Source of the DNA: Heliobacterium mobile
GTDB taxonomy: Bacteria > Bacillota > Desulfitobacteriia > Heliobacteriales > Heliobacteriaceae
Direction of reading: 5' to 3'
DNA: 64,000 nt
Assembly (NCBI RefSeq): GCF_009720735.1
Contig: NZ_WNKU01000001.1
Span: forward strand, 186,001 to 250,000
Part shown: positions 26,912 to 35,930 of the stretch, one piece after another
How positions within the stretch are numbered: position 1 is the stretch's first letter
Layout of the letters: each line of letters begins with the position of its first letter
Made by a program: the position numbers and the translations under genes
Notes under the pieces: generated by a model
Told to the model about the DNA's origin: nothing
Seen by the model: the letters and a program-made list of their open reading frames with translations, nothing else
Databases searched by the model: none

Positions 26912-27700
26912 ATGCGCCGGGGACGCGCCAGCGTGCTCCTTTTCTTTTTTGTATCATTATTGTTGCTGGCCGCTTATTATTTTTTACATTCTCCATACTT
27001 TGGCGTCTCCCAGGTCAATGTGCAGGGTATCAGCCTCATCAATCAAGAGGAAATCGTCAAACTCTCCGGGATTCATTCGGGAGAGAACATTTGGCGTCTT
27101 GATACCCAACGTATCAAGCAACAGCTCTTGTTTCATCCGCAAGTGGAGACCGTAGAAATTCATCGGCAGTGGCCTTCGACCGTTCTCATCGAGATCAAAG
27201 AGCGAAAACCGATCGCTGTGGTAGGACAAGCTGGGTCTTTTATACTCATCGATCAGCAGGGAATATTTTTACGCAAAGTGGAAAGCATTTACGGTATACC
27301 TTTGCCGATCATTACGGGCGTCCAGGTGCCCTTGAATGCCGGTCCTGGTCAACCGATTGACGCCGAAGGCTTACCAGTGGCTTTGAAAGTGTCTACGGAA
27401 CTGACTTCGTCGGTTTTGGCCCGCGTCGGAGAGATTCATGTATCAGCCGGTCATCGATTGATCCTCTACACGGAGGAAGGTCTGGAGGTTCGTTTCGGCA
27501 CTGCCGAGGACATTCCCGCCAAGGGGGATATGCTCACAGAAATGTTGAAGCAGCTAACGAACAACGGTGGTTCGGAAAAGATACAATATATCGATATTTC
27601 TTCTCCCAAAGCACCCGTGGTGAAACCGCGTGAGACCAACGAAACGAAAAAAGAACCTTTGCGGAATCCTTACCAACCTCGTTCGAACAAGCGTCAGTAG
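26912..27700 (+). CDS. ftsQ: Cell division protein FtsQ/DivIB
   Basis: 262-residue bitopic protein: short basic N-terminus, one membrane helix (about 8-27), then a POTRA domain (VSQVNVQGISLINQEEIVKLSG) and an FtsQ beta domain. The C-terminal tail is charged and rich in Lys, Pro and Asn. It joins the septal FtsL/DivIC complex outside the membrane. It has its own promoter and stands alone between murA and ftsZ. Confidence 0.92.
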   Translation: MRRGRASVLLFFFVSLLLLAAYYFLHSPYFGVSQVNVQGISLINQEEIVKLSGIHSGENIWRLDTQRIKQQLLFHPQVETVEIHRQWPSTVLIEIKERKPIAVVGQAGSFILIDQQGIFLRKVESIYGIPLPIITGVQVPLNAGPGQPIDAEGLPVALKVSTELTSSVLARVGEIHVSAGHRLILYTEEGLEVRFGTAEDIPAKGDMLTEMLKQLTNNGGSEKIQYIDISSPKAPVVKPRETNETKKEPLRNPYQPRSNKRQ

Positions 27701-27745
27701 CGCAAAAAGAAGTACATAATAAATATAAAAAAGTAGTCGACAGAG

Positions 27746-27772
27746 AGAGGAAAATTAAGGTTTTTCGCGAAG
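27746..27772 (+). promoter_or_regulatory. Possible sigma-H promoter before ftsZ
   Basis: AGAGGAAAA (27746-27754) fits the sigma-H -35 RnAGGAWWW exactly; GAAG at 27769-27772 stands at the right distance for the -10 GAAT core, with mismatches. A sequence with 7 of 9 matches to an inverted Spo0A box lies just before (27736-27744). In Bacillus ftsAZ has a sigma-H promoter. Confidence 0.3.
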
Positions 27773-27878
27773 ATATAGCGACAACAACGTAAAAAGCATA
27801 TAAAATAATGCCATAACGTACATAAGATTATCTTTTTCGTATCAGATATCAAGCCAGCTTATAAAGGAGGTTCTCCGT

Positions 27879-29033
27879 GTGTTCGAGCTAGACGTAGATC
27901 TGAATCCGCTGGCAGTGATTCGGGTCGTTGGTGTAGGCGGAGGCGGCAATAATGCAGTGAATCGAATGATCTCCCACGGGGTACGTGGTGTACAGTTTAT
28001 ATCTGTCAACACGGATGCCCAAGCGTTGCATCTTTCCAGAGCGGAGACTAAGATGCAGGTCGGTACGAAGCTGACCAAGGGGCTTGGCGCCGGAGCCAAT
28101 CCGGACATCGGCAAGAAGGCAGCGGAAGAAAGCCGGGAAGATCTGCTGAACGCCTTAAAAGGAGCCGACATGGTTTTCGTCACGGCTGGTATGGGTGGCG
28201 GCACAGGAACTGGAGCTGCACCGGTCGTCGCCGAAGTGGCCAAGGAATTGGGCGCCCTCACGGTCGGTGTTGTAACCCGGCCTTTCACCTTTGAAGGACG
28301 CAAACGGGCGATGCAGGCGGAGAGAGGAATTCAAGAACTCCGGGCAGCTGTCGACACGTTGATCGTCATCCCGAACGACCGGCTCCTGCAGGTTGTGGAC
28401 AAACATACTCCCATGAATGAAGCCTTCCGGCTGGCTGATGATATCTTGCGCCAAGGTGTTCAGGGCATATCGGACCTCATCGCTGTTCCTGGTTTGATCA
28501 ACCTGGACTTTGCCGATGTGAAGACGATCATGACTGATACAGGATCGGCACTGATGGGTGTCGGTGTCGCTTCCGGCGAGCATCGTGCCGTTGATGCGGT
28601 GAAGAAGGCCATCTCCAGCCCCTTATTGGAGACATCCATCGAGGGGGCCAAAGGTGTACTGATGAACATCACTGGTGGCGTCAACTTAGGCATGCTGGAA
28701 GTCAACGAAGCTGCCGAGATTGTCACCGAGGTGGCCGACCCAGAAGCGAATATCATCTTCGGCGCTGTTATTGACGAATCGATGGAAGATGAAGTACGGG
28801 TCACCGTGATTGCAACAGGATTCGATCAACGACACGTCCAACCGGTTCCACAACCAGTGACGCGAGTTGTATCTCCTGGAATACCGTCGGGTTTTGCCCC
28901 TTCGGCAGGAACGAAGGAAAAATTTGTGCAACCGCAACCGGTGGCAACTCCCCAGCCAACCATGGAAGTCAAGCCGGTTCCCCTTGTGGACGACATAGAT
29001 ATCCCGGTCTTTTTGCGGAAATACAAAGGATAA
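27879..29033 (+). CDS. ftsZ: Cell division GTPase FtsZ
   Basis: 384-residue tubulin homologue that forms the division ring. GTP-binding [16 protein letters not shown] near residue 104, early glycine loop [16 protein letters not shown] near 14, and the synergy-loop segment [20 protein letters not shown] near 200. The last residues [13 protein letters not shown] are the conserved tail that binds SepF, FtsA and EzrA. GTG start after AAAGGAGG. There is no ftsA before it, so membrane anchoring probably falls to SepF, encoded at 59878. Confidence 0.98.
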   Translation: MFELDVDLNPLAVIRVVGVGGGGNNAVNRMISHGVRGVQFISVNTDAQALHLSRAETKMQVGTKLTKGLGAGANPDIGKKAAEESREDLLNALKGADMVFVTAGMGGGTGTGAAPVVAEVAKELGALTVGVVTRPFTFEGRKRAMQAERGIQELRAAVDTLIVIPNDRLLQVVDKHTPMNEAFRLADDILRQGVQGISDLIAVPGLINLDFADVKTIMTDTGSALMGVGVASGEHRAVDAVKKAISSPLLETSIEGAKGVLMNITGGVNLGMLEVNEAAEIVTEVADPEANIIFGAVIDESMEDEVRVTVIATGFDQRHVQPVPQPVTRVVSPGIPSGFAPSAGTKEKFVQPQPVATPQPTMEVKPVPLVDDIDIPVFLRKYKG

Positions 29034-29056
29034 CTGAAAAAATCGAGAGATTATGA

Positions 29057-29094
29057 AACCCTACAGCCTCAGGCTGCAGGGTTTTATTTTTTTT
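29057..29094 (+). terminator. Terminator after ftsZ
   Basis: AACCCT-A-CAGCC pairs with GGCTG-C-AGGGTT, loop TCA, then TTTTATTTTTTTT. Confidence 0.88.
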
Positions 29095-29119
29095 ACATTT
29101 CCTTCATTTAGCGCAGGAA

Positions 29120-29152
29120 CTGACAAATTTTGTAAATTAAATTCGGTATAAT
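29120..29152 (+). promoter_or_regulatory. spoIIG promoter with long spacer and Spo0A-like boxes
   Basis: CTGACA (29120-29125), 21-bp spacer, TATAAT (29147-29152). The Bacillus spoIIG promoter is known for a 22-bp spacer that only works with phosphorylated Spo0A. TGACAAA here is an inverted match to the 0A box core TTTGTC, and TTTGTAAA at 29128-29135 is a second partial match. Confidence 0.6.
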
Positions 29153-29192
29153 TATTCCTGTAAACGGAATGGCACATCGGTGGTGAACCAGT

Positions 29193-30011
29193 TTGGGCGA
29201 AAGCCTGATTATCTATTGGGATGTTTTATGGATCATCAACTTTATGATGGACGCCATCCTGTTGAGCATAACCAGCGCTGTACTGCGATTGCCGATCCGG
29301 CCGTTACGGTTGGCGTTGGCAGCCTTCCTCGGCGCTACCCTTTCTTTACCCTTTCTTTGGTTCAGTGCCGGAATCGTGCTCACCTGGGTGATGAAATTGC
29401 TCCTGGGCGGCCTGATGGTCAAAGCAGCTTTTTCGTTACAGGGATGGAGAAAGACCCTTCAGGCTTGGTCGATCTTCTACCTCAGCGCCTGGGTTGCCGG
29501 AGGGATCCTCTACTCGTTGGCGCCCTCAGAGACAGGGACAGGAACCTTTTGGGTCCTCTTGCTGTTGGCAGCAGCCTTAACAGCAGCAGTAATGCTCCTC
29601 TGGCGGCAAGCTCGCCAAAAAGGTGCCTGGCAGGCCGAATTGACTGTCCACATGCCCGGCGGAGTGTCTACCATACCGGCGCTGATTGACAGCGGCAATC
29701 GGCTTGTAGACCCCATCACGGGAGCACCGGTCATCGTCGTCGAACAAGACAGCCTGGATCCGTTCCTACCGGACGGATGGAAAGAGAACTCCATCGTCAG
29801 TGAATCTCCTCTAAGCCCTCGCTTTATCCCCTACAAATCCATAGGCAATCCCGACGGACTGATATTAGGGTTCCGCCCGTTGCGGGTGGAACTGCGTTCC
29901 GCCGAGGGACGAAACATGGAGTGTACCGGTGCGCTCATCGGTATTACCCGGCAAAAACTTGATCCGTCCGGTCAATATAGGGCCTTGGTGCCTGACGCCT
30001 GGGGATGGTGA
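29193..30011 (+). CDS. spoIIGA: Sigma-E processing membrane peptidase SpoIIGA
   Basis: 272-residue protein with five predicted membrane segments in the first 150 residues and a cytosolic aspartic-protease-like half. The catalytic Asp is in LIDSGNRLVDPITGAPV near residue 165. It cleaves the pro-sequence of sigma-E in the mother cell after a signal from SpoIIR. TTG start, site GGTGGTG. It is followed directly by sigE, the standard pair. Confidence 0.93.
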   Translation: MGESLIIYWDVLWIINFMMDAILLSITSAVLRLPIRPLRLALAAFLGATLSLPFLWFSAGIVLTWVMKLLLGGLMVKAAFSLQGWRKTLQAWSIFYLSAWVAGGILYSLAPSETGTGTFWVLLLLAAALTAAVMLLWRQARQKGAWQAELTVHMPGGVSTIPALIDSGNRLVDPITGAPVIVVEQDSLDPFLPDGWKENSIVSESPLSPRFIPYKSIGNPDGLILGFRPLRVELRSAEGRNMECTGALIGITRQKLDPSGQYRALVPDAWGW

Positions 30012-30032
30012 TTCCAAAGGAGGATGTCAAGC

Positions 30033-30779
30033 GTGAACAAATCTGCTGTAACCAGTATATCGCCAAAGGCGGTGAAAAATTACTTCCAATCAGAATTTTA
30101 CAATCTTTTACGCCGGTTCAACCTCATTCCTGAGGTACACTACATCGGTTCCAGCGAGACCTTGCCGCCGCCCTTAAGCAATGATGAAGAACATCATCTT
30201 TTGGAGGCTCTAGAGAGAGGCGATCTGACGGTCAAGTCCATACTGATCGAGCGCAATCTTCGCCTCGTCGTCTATATCGCCCGTAAGTTCGAAAACACCG
30301 GTGTGGGTATTGAAGATCTCGTCTCCATCGGTACTATTGGTCTCATCAAAGCTGTGAACACCTTCGACCCCTTAAAAAAGATCAAGCTGGCCACCTACGC
30401 CTCCCGGTGCATTGAAAATGAAATTCTCATGTATTTGCGGCGCAACAACAAGACACGCTCGGAAGTGTCCTTTGACGAGCCTTTGAACATCGACTGGGAT
30501 GGCAACGAACTGCTCTTGTCCGATGTCCTCGGCACGGAAAACGACATCATCTATAAATCGATCGAAGAAGAAGTGGACCGCAAACTTTTGCAGGCGGCTA
30601 TGAGCAAACTGACCACGCGAGAACGGCGCATCGTCGAATTACGGTTCGGTCTGCGAGACAGTCGGGAAAAGACACAGAAAGAAGTGGCCGACATGCTCGG
30701 TATCTCTCAGTCTTACATATCACGGTTGGAGAAACGGATCATCAAGCGCTTGCGCAAGGAAATGAATCGGATGGAATAA
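30033..30779 (+). CDS. sigE: Mother-cell sigma factor SigE (pro-sigma-E)
   Basis: 248-residue sigma-70 family factor with regions 2 ([22 protein letters not shown]), 3 and 4 (helix-turn-helix [21 protein letters not shown]). The first 25-30 residues form the pro-sequence removed by SpoIIGA. GTG 30033 has AAAGGAGG with a 9-base gap; ATG 30024 touches that site and is rejected. Controls early mother-cell genes. Confidence 0.95.
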   Translation: MNKSAVTSISPKAVKNYFQSEFYNLLRRFNLIPEVHYIGSSETLPPPLSNDEEHHLLEALERGDLTVKSILIERNLRLVVYIARKFENTGVGIEDLVSIGTIGLIKAVNTFDPLKKIKLATYASRCIENEILMYLRRNNKTRSEVSFDEPLNIDWDGNELLLSDVLGTENDIIYKSIEEEVDRKLLQAAMSKLTTRERRIVELRFGLRDSREKTQKEVADMLGISQSYISRLEKRIIKRLRKEMNRME

Positions 30780-30792
30780 GTTTCTGACGGCA

Positions 30793-30821
30793 GTATAAGG
30801 CAAAAAGGCCGGGCAATACTA
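30793..30821 (+). promoter_or_regulatory. Forespore (sigma-F/G type) promoter for sigG
   Basis: -35 GTATA (30793-30797), 14-bp spacer, -10 GGCAATACTA (30812-30821), which fits the sigma-F -10 consensus GGNRANANTR at every position. The spacer is one base short of the usual 15. In Bacillus sigG is also started by sigma-F from this gap. Confidence 0.6.
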
Positions 30822-30858
30822 GAGGGTGTAATGAATGCCGCCGTCGGGAGGGTTGCCC

Positions 30859-31632
30859 ATGATGGTCAACAAGGTGGAAATCTGCGGCGTGAACACCTCT
30901 AAGTTGCCCGTGCTCACCAATGCAGAAATGAGAACCTTGTTTCAGGCCATGCAGTCAGGGGAAACGCATGCCCGGGAAAAGTTAATCAGTGGCAATTTGC
31001 GATTAGTTTTAAGTGTCATCCAGCGCTTCACCAATCGCGGTGAATACGTGGATGACCTTTTTCAAGTCGGATGCATCGGACTGATGAAAGCCATTGATAA
31101 CTTTGACCTTAGCCAGAACGTAAAATTCTCCACCTATGCCGTACCGATGATCATCGGTGAAATTCGCCGCTACCTGCGGGACAATAACCCGATTCGGGTC
31201 AGCCGTTCCTTGCGGGATATCGCCTACAAAGCCCTCCAGATTCGTGATCAACTGGTCAACCAACTGTCTCGGGAACCTTCTGTATCAGAGATCGCCGATG
31301 CTCTCGGTTTTCCCCGGGAAGATGTGGTCTTTGCCCTCGATGCGATTCAGGAGCCCATCTCTCTCTTCGAACCGATCTACCATGATGGAGGAGATCCTAT
31401 CTTTGTCATGGATCAGATCGGCGATGAGAAAAACCAAGACACCCAGTGGCTCGAAGGTATTGCCGTCCGGGAAGCTTTGCGGCGATTGAACGACCGGGAA
31501 AAACTCATCCTTACGCTGCGATTCTTTGAAGGAAAGACACAGATGGAGGTGGCCGATGAGATCGGCATCTCGCAAGCCCAGGTGTCACGACTGGAGAAGG
31601 CTGCTTTGACCCATATGCGCAAACATGTTTAA
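30859..31632 (+). CDS. sigG: Forespore sigma factor SigG
   Basis: 257-residue sigma factor. The N-terminus NKVEICGVNTSKLPVL is the highly conserved SigG start, which places the true start at ATG 30859 or 30862 after GGGAGGG, not at 30835. Regions 2 (DDLFQVGCIGLMKAIDNFD), 3 and 4 (MEVADEIGISQAQVSRLEK) are complete. Directs late forespore genes. Third gene of the classic spoIIGA-sigE-sigG order. Confidence 0.96.
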   Translation: MMVNKVEICGVNTSKLPVLTNAEMRTLFQAMQSGETHAREKLISGNLRLVLSVIQRFTNRGEYVDDLFQVGCIGLMKAIDNFDLSQNVKFSTYAVPMIIGEIRRYLRDNNPIRVSRSLRDIAYKALQIRDQLVNQLSREPSVSEIADALGFPREDVVFALDAIQEPISLFEPIYHDGGDPIFVMDQIGDEKNQDTQWLEGIAVREALRRLNDREKLILTLRFFEGKTQMEVADEIGISQAQVSRLEKAALTHMRKHV

Positions 31633-31680
31633 TTAAAAACAGGTCTAACGAAAATATGTCTGGTTTTTGGTGGAAATGAA

Positions 31681-31710
31681 GTCACGGTTCAGCCCCTCTC
31701 CTCATAATAT
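31681..31710 (+). promoter_or_regulatory. Possible sigma-E promoter before the ymxH-like gene
   Basis: GTCACGGT (31681-31688, 5 of 8 to GTCATATT), 14-bp spacer, CATAATAT (31703-31710, fits CATAnnnT). The downstream family is sporulation-linked in Bacillus, which agrees. Confidence 0.4.
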
Positions 31711-31737
31711 GTAGCAGCAAGAGGGAGGTGGCAGACT

Positions 31738-31998
31738 GTGATTAAGATTTCGGACTTGCGCTTACGTGATATCGTCAACGTAGCCGATGGGCGCCGGTTA
31801 GGTATGATCAAGGATATCGACATTGATCCGGAGATGGGGAAGGTAAAGGCGATCGTACTACCGGGACAAGGAAGAATGAATTTCTTCAGTCGGGGAGACG
31901 ACCTGGTTGTTCCCTGGGACCGGATCCGAAAAATCGGCGTTGATGTTATCCTGGTCGATGTGAGCAATTTTAGCGAATCGAATATGGACTTCGGATGA
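31738..31998 (+). CDS. ymxH: YlmC/YmxH family sporulation protein (PRC-barrel)
   Basis: 86-residue single PRC-barrel domain: ISDLRLRDIVNVADGRRLG at the start, DIDIDPEMGKVKAIVLPG in the middle. The family is linked to sporulation by expression in Bacillus, with no established reaction. GTG start after GGGAGGTGG. A sigma-E-like promoter precedes it and a terminator follows at 32065. Confidence 0.85.
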   Translation: MIKISDLRLRDIVNVADGRRLGMIKDIDIDPEMGKVKAIVLPGQGRMNFFSRGDDLVVPWDRIRKIGVDVILVDVSNFSESNMDFG

Positions 31999-32064
31999 TC
32001 GGTAAATCAAAGAAACAGTCGAAAACGAAAAGAGAAGGTAAATCAAATAAATGTAAAATATCAT

Positions 32065-32094
32065 CGGGTATCGTAGAAGGTACCCGTTTTTTTT
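32065..32094 (+). terminator. Terminator after ymxH
   Basis: CGGGTA (32065-32070) and TACCCG (32081-32086), then eight T residues. Confidence 0.85.
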
Positions 32095-32227
32095 ATGGAT
32101 TTCAAGCCTTGCTGATTCTGTCGGAGAGAGATAGAATTACAGTTGTCTTTCCGGAAAGCGGCCTTTATGCCTACTTTTTGCGTGAAAAAACGAGACTAAT
32201 GTCCCAAGAGATTTGGAAAAATGCTCC

Positions 32228-32280
32228 TTGACCGTCACAGATATAGGGGTTTATAATAAACCTGCTCCTAGATCTAGTGT
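32228..32280 (+). promoter_or_regulatory. nrdR promoter with NrdR-box-like site
   Basis: TTGACC (32228-32233), 18 bp, TATAAT (32252-32257). At 32265-32280, read on the minus strand, ACACTAGATCTAGGAG keeps the first nine positions of the NrdR box (ACACWATAT-type) and the inner part of the second half. Placed near +1, it would allow autorepression. I see no second box. Confidence 0.5.
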
Positions 32281-32300
32281 CGGATAGGAGGAAAAAGTCG

Positions 32301-32759
32301 ATGCGGTGTATCTATTGTGGTCATTCGGAATCCAAAGTTTTGGAAACTCGCAGTCTCGAAGAAGGCCGTGTCATTCGCCGTCGACGGGAGTGCATGGACT
32401 GCAGCCGCCGTTTCACTACCCTTGAGCGTGTCGAAGAGACGCCCTTAGTGGTTCGCAAGAAAGACGGTTCCTTAGAGACTTTTGATCGCAATAAACTTCT
32501 CTCGGGCCTACTGAGAGCTTGCGAAAAGCGGTCGATCCCATTACATACGTTAGAAGAACTCGTCTCTGTCATCGAACGGGACCTGCGCAGCCAATCGGAA
32601 CGGGAAGTGCCTAGCCAACAGATCGGCGAGTTGGTCATGCAACGGCTGCGGAGTATCGACGAAGTGGCTTATGTTCGTTTTGCCTCGGTCTACCGCCAGT
32701 TTACAGATGTGGGCCGCTTTTTGGAGGAATTGGAGACTCTTCTACATCAGAAGCGGTAG
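32301..32759 (+). CDS. nrdR: Ribonucleotide reductase regulator NrdR
   Basis: 152-residue repressor. Zinc ribbon with C-IYCG and CMDC pairs (residues 3-6 and 31-34), followed by an ATP-cone domain (VRKKDGSLETFDRNKLLSGLLRACEKR) that senses ATP/dATP. ATG 32301 follows ATAGGAGGAAAAAG; the frame from 32277 is rejected. It precedes nrdD, the likely target. Confidence 0.96.
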   Translation: MRCIYCGHSESKVLETRSLEEGRVIRRRRECMDCSRRFTTLERVEETPLVVRKKDGSLETFDRNKLLSGLLRACEKRSIPLHTLEELVSVIERDLRSQSEREVPSQQIGELVMQRLRSIDEVAYVRFASVYRQFTDVGRFLEELETLLHQKR

Positions 32760-32868
32760 CAATCGACGGCAGATCCAATTCATAGAGCTTTTGTGGAAAG
32801 GTTCTCTTGATACTAATTTTTAATACATAGGTGATAAAACAGTTTGTAAAAGTAATTTAAGATCGATA

Positions 32869-32891
32869 AGGGCATGTTCTGTCCTTTTTAA
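32869..32891 (+). terminator. Weak terminator between nrdR and nrdD
   Basis: AGGGCA and TGTCCT with one wobble, loop TGTTC, then TTTTTAATAAATAA. The 200-base gap otherwise shows only A/T-rich sequence and no convincing promoter. Confidence 0.4.
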
Positions 32892-32959
32892 TAAATAATC
32901 ACACTGTGTTAATAGTAAAAAACATTGCCGCAAATAGGGCAATGGAGGAGGAGTACCGA

Positions 32960-35089
32960 TTGTTCAGTAAGATTCGGAAACGGGACGGACGGGTGACCGA
33001 ATTCCACGAATCAAAAATCACCGATGCCATCTTCAAGGCGGCTCACGCCGTCGGGGGAGAAGACCGGCAGTTGGCCATGGAACTGACATTGCAGGTCCTC
33101 AAGGCTTTAAAAAGCAAGTACAACGGCAATATCTTCTCCGTCGAAGACGTGCAGGATATGGTGGAAAAGGTGCTCATCGAAAGCGGACATGCTCGGACGG
33201 CGAAAGCCTATATCCTATACCGAAATCAGCGAAATCGCATCCGCGACGGGAAATCGGATCTCATGGACACGGTGAGCGAAATCCTTAAAGAGACGAACCG
33301 GGAAAACGCCAACGTCTCGAACAGCCCTTCGGCAAAAGTGCTCCAGATCTCTGAAATCGCTTCAGTCAACTATTATTTAAACCGGGTTATCCCCGAAGAT
33401 GAATCAGCGGCCCACCGCGATGGAGATATCTATATCCATGACTTGGCTTGGTATGGAAAAACCCTCACCTGCCTGCAAATCCCTCTAGGACAGCTGTTGA
33501 GTGAAGGCTTTGACAACGGCCATGGCTACATCCGCTCACCCAAGAGTGTCAAGACGGCTGCTGCCCTGGCTGCGATCATCCTTCAATCCAATCAAAACGA
33601 TATGCACGGCGGACAGTCCTTCGCTTATTTCGACCGTGACATGGCACCCTATGTGCAGGCCGAGTACGTACGGCAGGAGCGGGATCTTCGGCAAGCCATA
33701 AAGGCCTTGGCTGTTGAGGCCGATGAGGACAAGCTCTCTAAATTGATCATGGAACGAGTCGAAAGCGAGACCTATCAGGCCATGGAGGGCTTCATCTACA
33801 ACCTGAACACCATGCACAGCCGGGCTGGCGCTCAAGTTCCCTTTTCGTCGATCAACTTCGGCACCGATACGTCTTGGCAGGGGCGATTGATCACGAAATC
33901 CTTTCTGATGGCTTATGAGAAAGGATTAGGCAAAGGGGAGGCGCCCATCTTCCCGAACGTTTGCTTCAAGATCAAAAAAGGTATCAACTACGAGCCGGGC
34001 GATCGCAACTACGACCTTTTCCAGCTATCGATGAAGGTAGCCTGTAAACGCCTTTTCCCCAACTTTGCCTTCCAAGACGCCTCTTTCAACAAGGATTACA
34101 ACGAACAAGGTCAAGAAGTGGCATACATGGGCTGCCGGACCCGGGTCATGGCCAACCTCAACGGGCCTGAAGTGACTGACGGTCGTGGTAACCTGTCCTT
34201 TACCAGCATCAACCTGCCTCGGTTAGGGCTGCGCGCGCAAGGAGACATGAAGGAATTCTGGAAGCTGCTCGACGAGACGATCGATCTCGTCATTCAACAA
34301 CTCCTTACCCGCTATGACGTACAGAAGAACTTAAAAGTAAAGGATTTCCCCTTCCTCATGGGCCAGAAGCTCTATCTAGACAGTGAAAAGCTTGGTTGGA
34401 ACGATAAAATCGAGCCTGTCATCAAGCACGGCACCTTATCGATGGGCTTCATCGGACTCGCCGAATGCCTCATCACCTTGGTCGGCAAGCACCACGGCGA
34501 ATCGAAAGCTGCTCAGGAACTCGGCCTCGAGATTGTGAAGCATATGCGCCAGCGGATGGATGAAGCAGGAAACGAATACGGTCTGAACTTTTCCTTATTA
34601 GCTACACCGGCCGAAGGCTTATCAGGGAAATTTACCAAAAAGGACCGGGAACGCTTCGGCATCGTCGAAAGAGTAACCAACCGTGATTGGTATACCAATT
34701 CCTTTCATGTACCTGTTGACTATAAAATCAATGCCTTTGAAAAAATCGCTATCGAAGGCCCCTACCACCAATATACCAATGCTGGACATATCTCTTATGT
34801 GGAACTTCCATCAGCGCCGGAACACAATTTGCAGGCTTTTGAAGCGATTATCAAAGCCATGTATGAAGCTGACATGGGCTATGCTGCCGTCAACTTCCCC
34901 GTAGATATCTGCAAACGCTGCGGCTACAACGGCGTCATTCCGGAAGATTCCTGCCCCAAATGTGACAGCGGTGCCATCTCCCGGGTCCGGAGGATCACCG
35001 GCTACCTGTCCACTCTCGATCACTTCAACGATGCCAAGAAGGCAGAAGAGTCAAGCCGGACGAAACATGAGTTTTTATTGAGAGAATAG
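32960..35089 (+). CDS. nrdD: Anaerobic (class III) ribonucleoside-triphosphate reductase NrdD
   Basis: 709-residue glycyl radical enzyme that makes dNTPs without oxygen. N-terminal ATP-cone (IRKRDGRVTEFHESKITDAI), central ten-stranded barrel, C-terminal zinc site CKRCG...CPKC, and the glycyl radical loop RRITGYLST near residue 680. TTG 32960 is six bases after GGAGGAGGAG; the frame from 32906 lacks a site. The activating enzyme nrdG is 9 kb away at 44205. Confidence 0.96.
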   Translation: MFSKIRKRDGRVTEFHESKITDAIFKAAHAVGGEDRQLAMELTLQVLKALKSKYNGNIFSVEDVQDMVEKVLIESGHARTAKAYILYRNQRNRIRDGKSDLMDTVSEILKETNRENANVSNSPSAKVLQISEIASVNYYLNRVIPEDESAAHRDGDIYIHDLAWYGKTLTCLQIPLGQLLSEGFDNGHGYIRSPKSVKTAAALAAIILQSNQNDMHGGQSFAYFDRDMAPYVQAEYVRQERDLRQAIKALAVEADEDKLSKLIMERVESETYQAMEGFIYNLNTMHSRAGAQVPFSSINFGTDTSWQGRLITKSFLMAYEKGLGKGEAPIFPNVCFKIKKGINYEPGDRNYDLFQLSMKVACKRLFPNFAFQDASFNKDYNEQGQEVAYMGCRTRVMANLNGPEVTDGRGNLSFTSINLPRLGLRAQGDMKEFWKLLDETIDLVIQQLLTRYDVQKNLKVKDFPFLMGQKLYLDSEKLGWNDKIEPVIKHGTLSMGFIGLAECLITLVGKHHGESKAAQELGLEIVKHMRQRMDEAGNEYGLNFSLLATPAEGLSGKFTKKDRERFGIVERVTNRDWYTNSFHVPVDYKINAFEKIAIEGPYHQYTNAGHISYVELPSAPEHNLQAFEAIIKAMYEADMGYAAVNFPVDICKRCGYNGVIPEDSCPKCDSGAISRVRRITGYLSTLDHFNDAKKAEESSRTKHEFLLRE

Positions 35090-35102
35090 AAATAGAATAA
35101 AG

Positions 35103-35144
35103 AAAAAAGCACCCAAAAGGCCTTGCGCAAATGGGTGCTTTTTT
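35103..35144. terminator. Bidirectional terminator between nrdD and the DUF4397 gene
   Basis: AAAAAAGCACCCA and TGGGTGCTTTTTT with a 16-base loop. It serves both converging genes. Confidence 0.9.
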
Positions 35145-35161
35145 CTTTGCGGGTAGATTCT

Positions 35162-35833
35162 TTACCGGGTAAAGCGGCACACCGGTAAATAGGCATTGCC
35201 ATCCAGGGGGATGAGCACCTGCAAAGAAGGCTGACCTCCAGACAAGCCGATGGCGTAGACCGAGAGAATGCGATTCGCCGCTATACGTACATTCGGTACG
35301 GTTAATACGACTTGATTGGTTCCGGCTGGGCGAGCCTCTAAGGTATACAGACCCGGCTGGACGGGGATGTAGTCGGTCACTTGCGTATAGCTTACGTTCC
35401 GGAACAGTTGGACCCCTGTCGATGTGGCGATGTCCACCGCCGGCGTGTTGGGGGAGAGGTGGACGAAACGGACATAGGATTGGCCGAAGCCCCTGGCGAT
35501 ACAGGGATCAGCGATGGGAAGCAAGCGAAGATTGGGCAGCGTTCCGATCGCTGCGGCGGTGTAGATAGTTCCTGCTGGGATGGAAAGGGTCGCATCGATG
35601 ACAGGGCTGGTCCGAGAGCCTGCGGGAAAAACCACGATCCGATAGCGGCCCGGGAAGAGGGGCAAGTACTGCGTAAATTGCCGGTAGGTCAAGTTACGGA
35701 CGATGAGAACATTATTGGCATAGACATCTACTGCAGGGGCACCAGGGGCTGCATGGAGAATACGGACAAACGACTGCCCGTCTACAGAAGCATGGTAATC
35801 ACTGTCTAAAGGGTAAAAGAAATCGTCATGCAT
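35162..35833 (-). CDS. DUF4397 tandem-domain protein
   Basis: 223-residue protein of two DUF4397 beta-sandwich repeats. Each repeat starts with a similar phrase: SFVRILHAAPGAPAVDVYAN (about residue 20) and SYVRFVHLSPNTPAVDIATS (about residue 115). The DUF is usually in secreted or cell-surface proteins, but no signal peptide is seen here. I start at 35833, where AAAGGATG stands 10 bases upstream on the minus strand; the frame up to 35881 has no site. Divergent from the ferritin-like gene. A role on the spore or cell surface is possible but unproven. Confidence 0.82.
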   Translation of the reverse strand: MHDDFFYPLDSDYHASVDGQSFVRILHAAPGAPAVDVYANNVLIVRNLTYRQFTQYLPLFPGRYRIVVFPAGSRTSPVIDATLSIPAGTIYTAAAIGTLPNLRLLPIADPCIARGFGQSYVRFVHLSPNTPAVDIATSTGVQLFRNVSYTQVTDYIPVQPGLYTLEARPAGTNQVVLTVPNVRIAANRILSVYAIGLSGGQPSLQVLIPLDGNAYLPVCRFTR

Positions 35834-35930
35834 CCAACGGTCATCCTTTCCCAATGCGAACTCGTTTCCTGTAGCATCCATATGCTGCGAACGGGCAAAG
35901 GGTGAGAGCAGGAAGATGTAAGAAATGAAG

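Noticed and set aside
31995-32231. 78-residue plus-strand frame after ymxH
   Set aside because: Runs through the terminator at 32065-32094 and into the nrdR promoter; lysine-rich start has no family resemblance.
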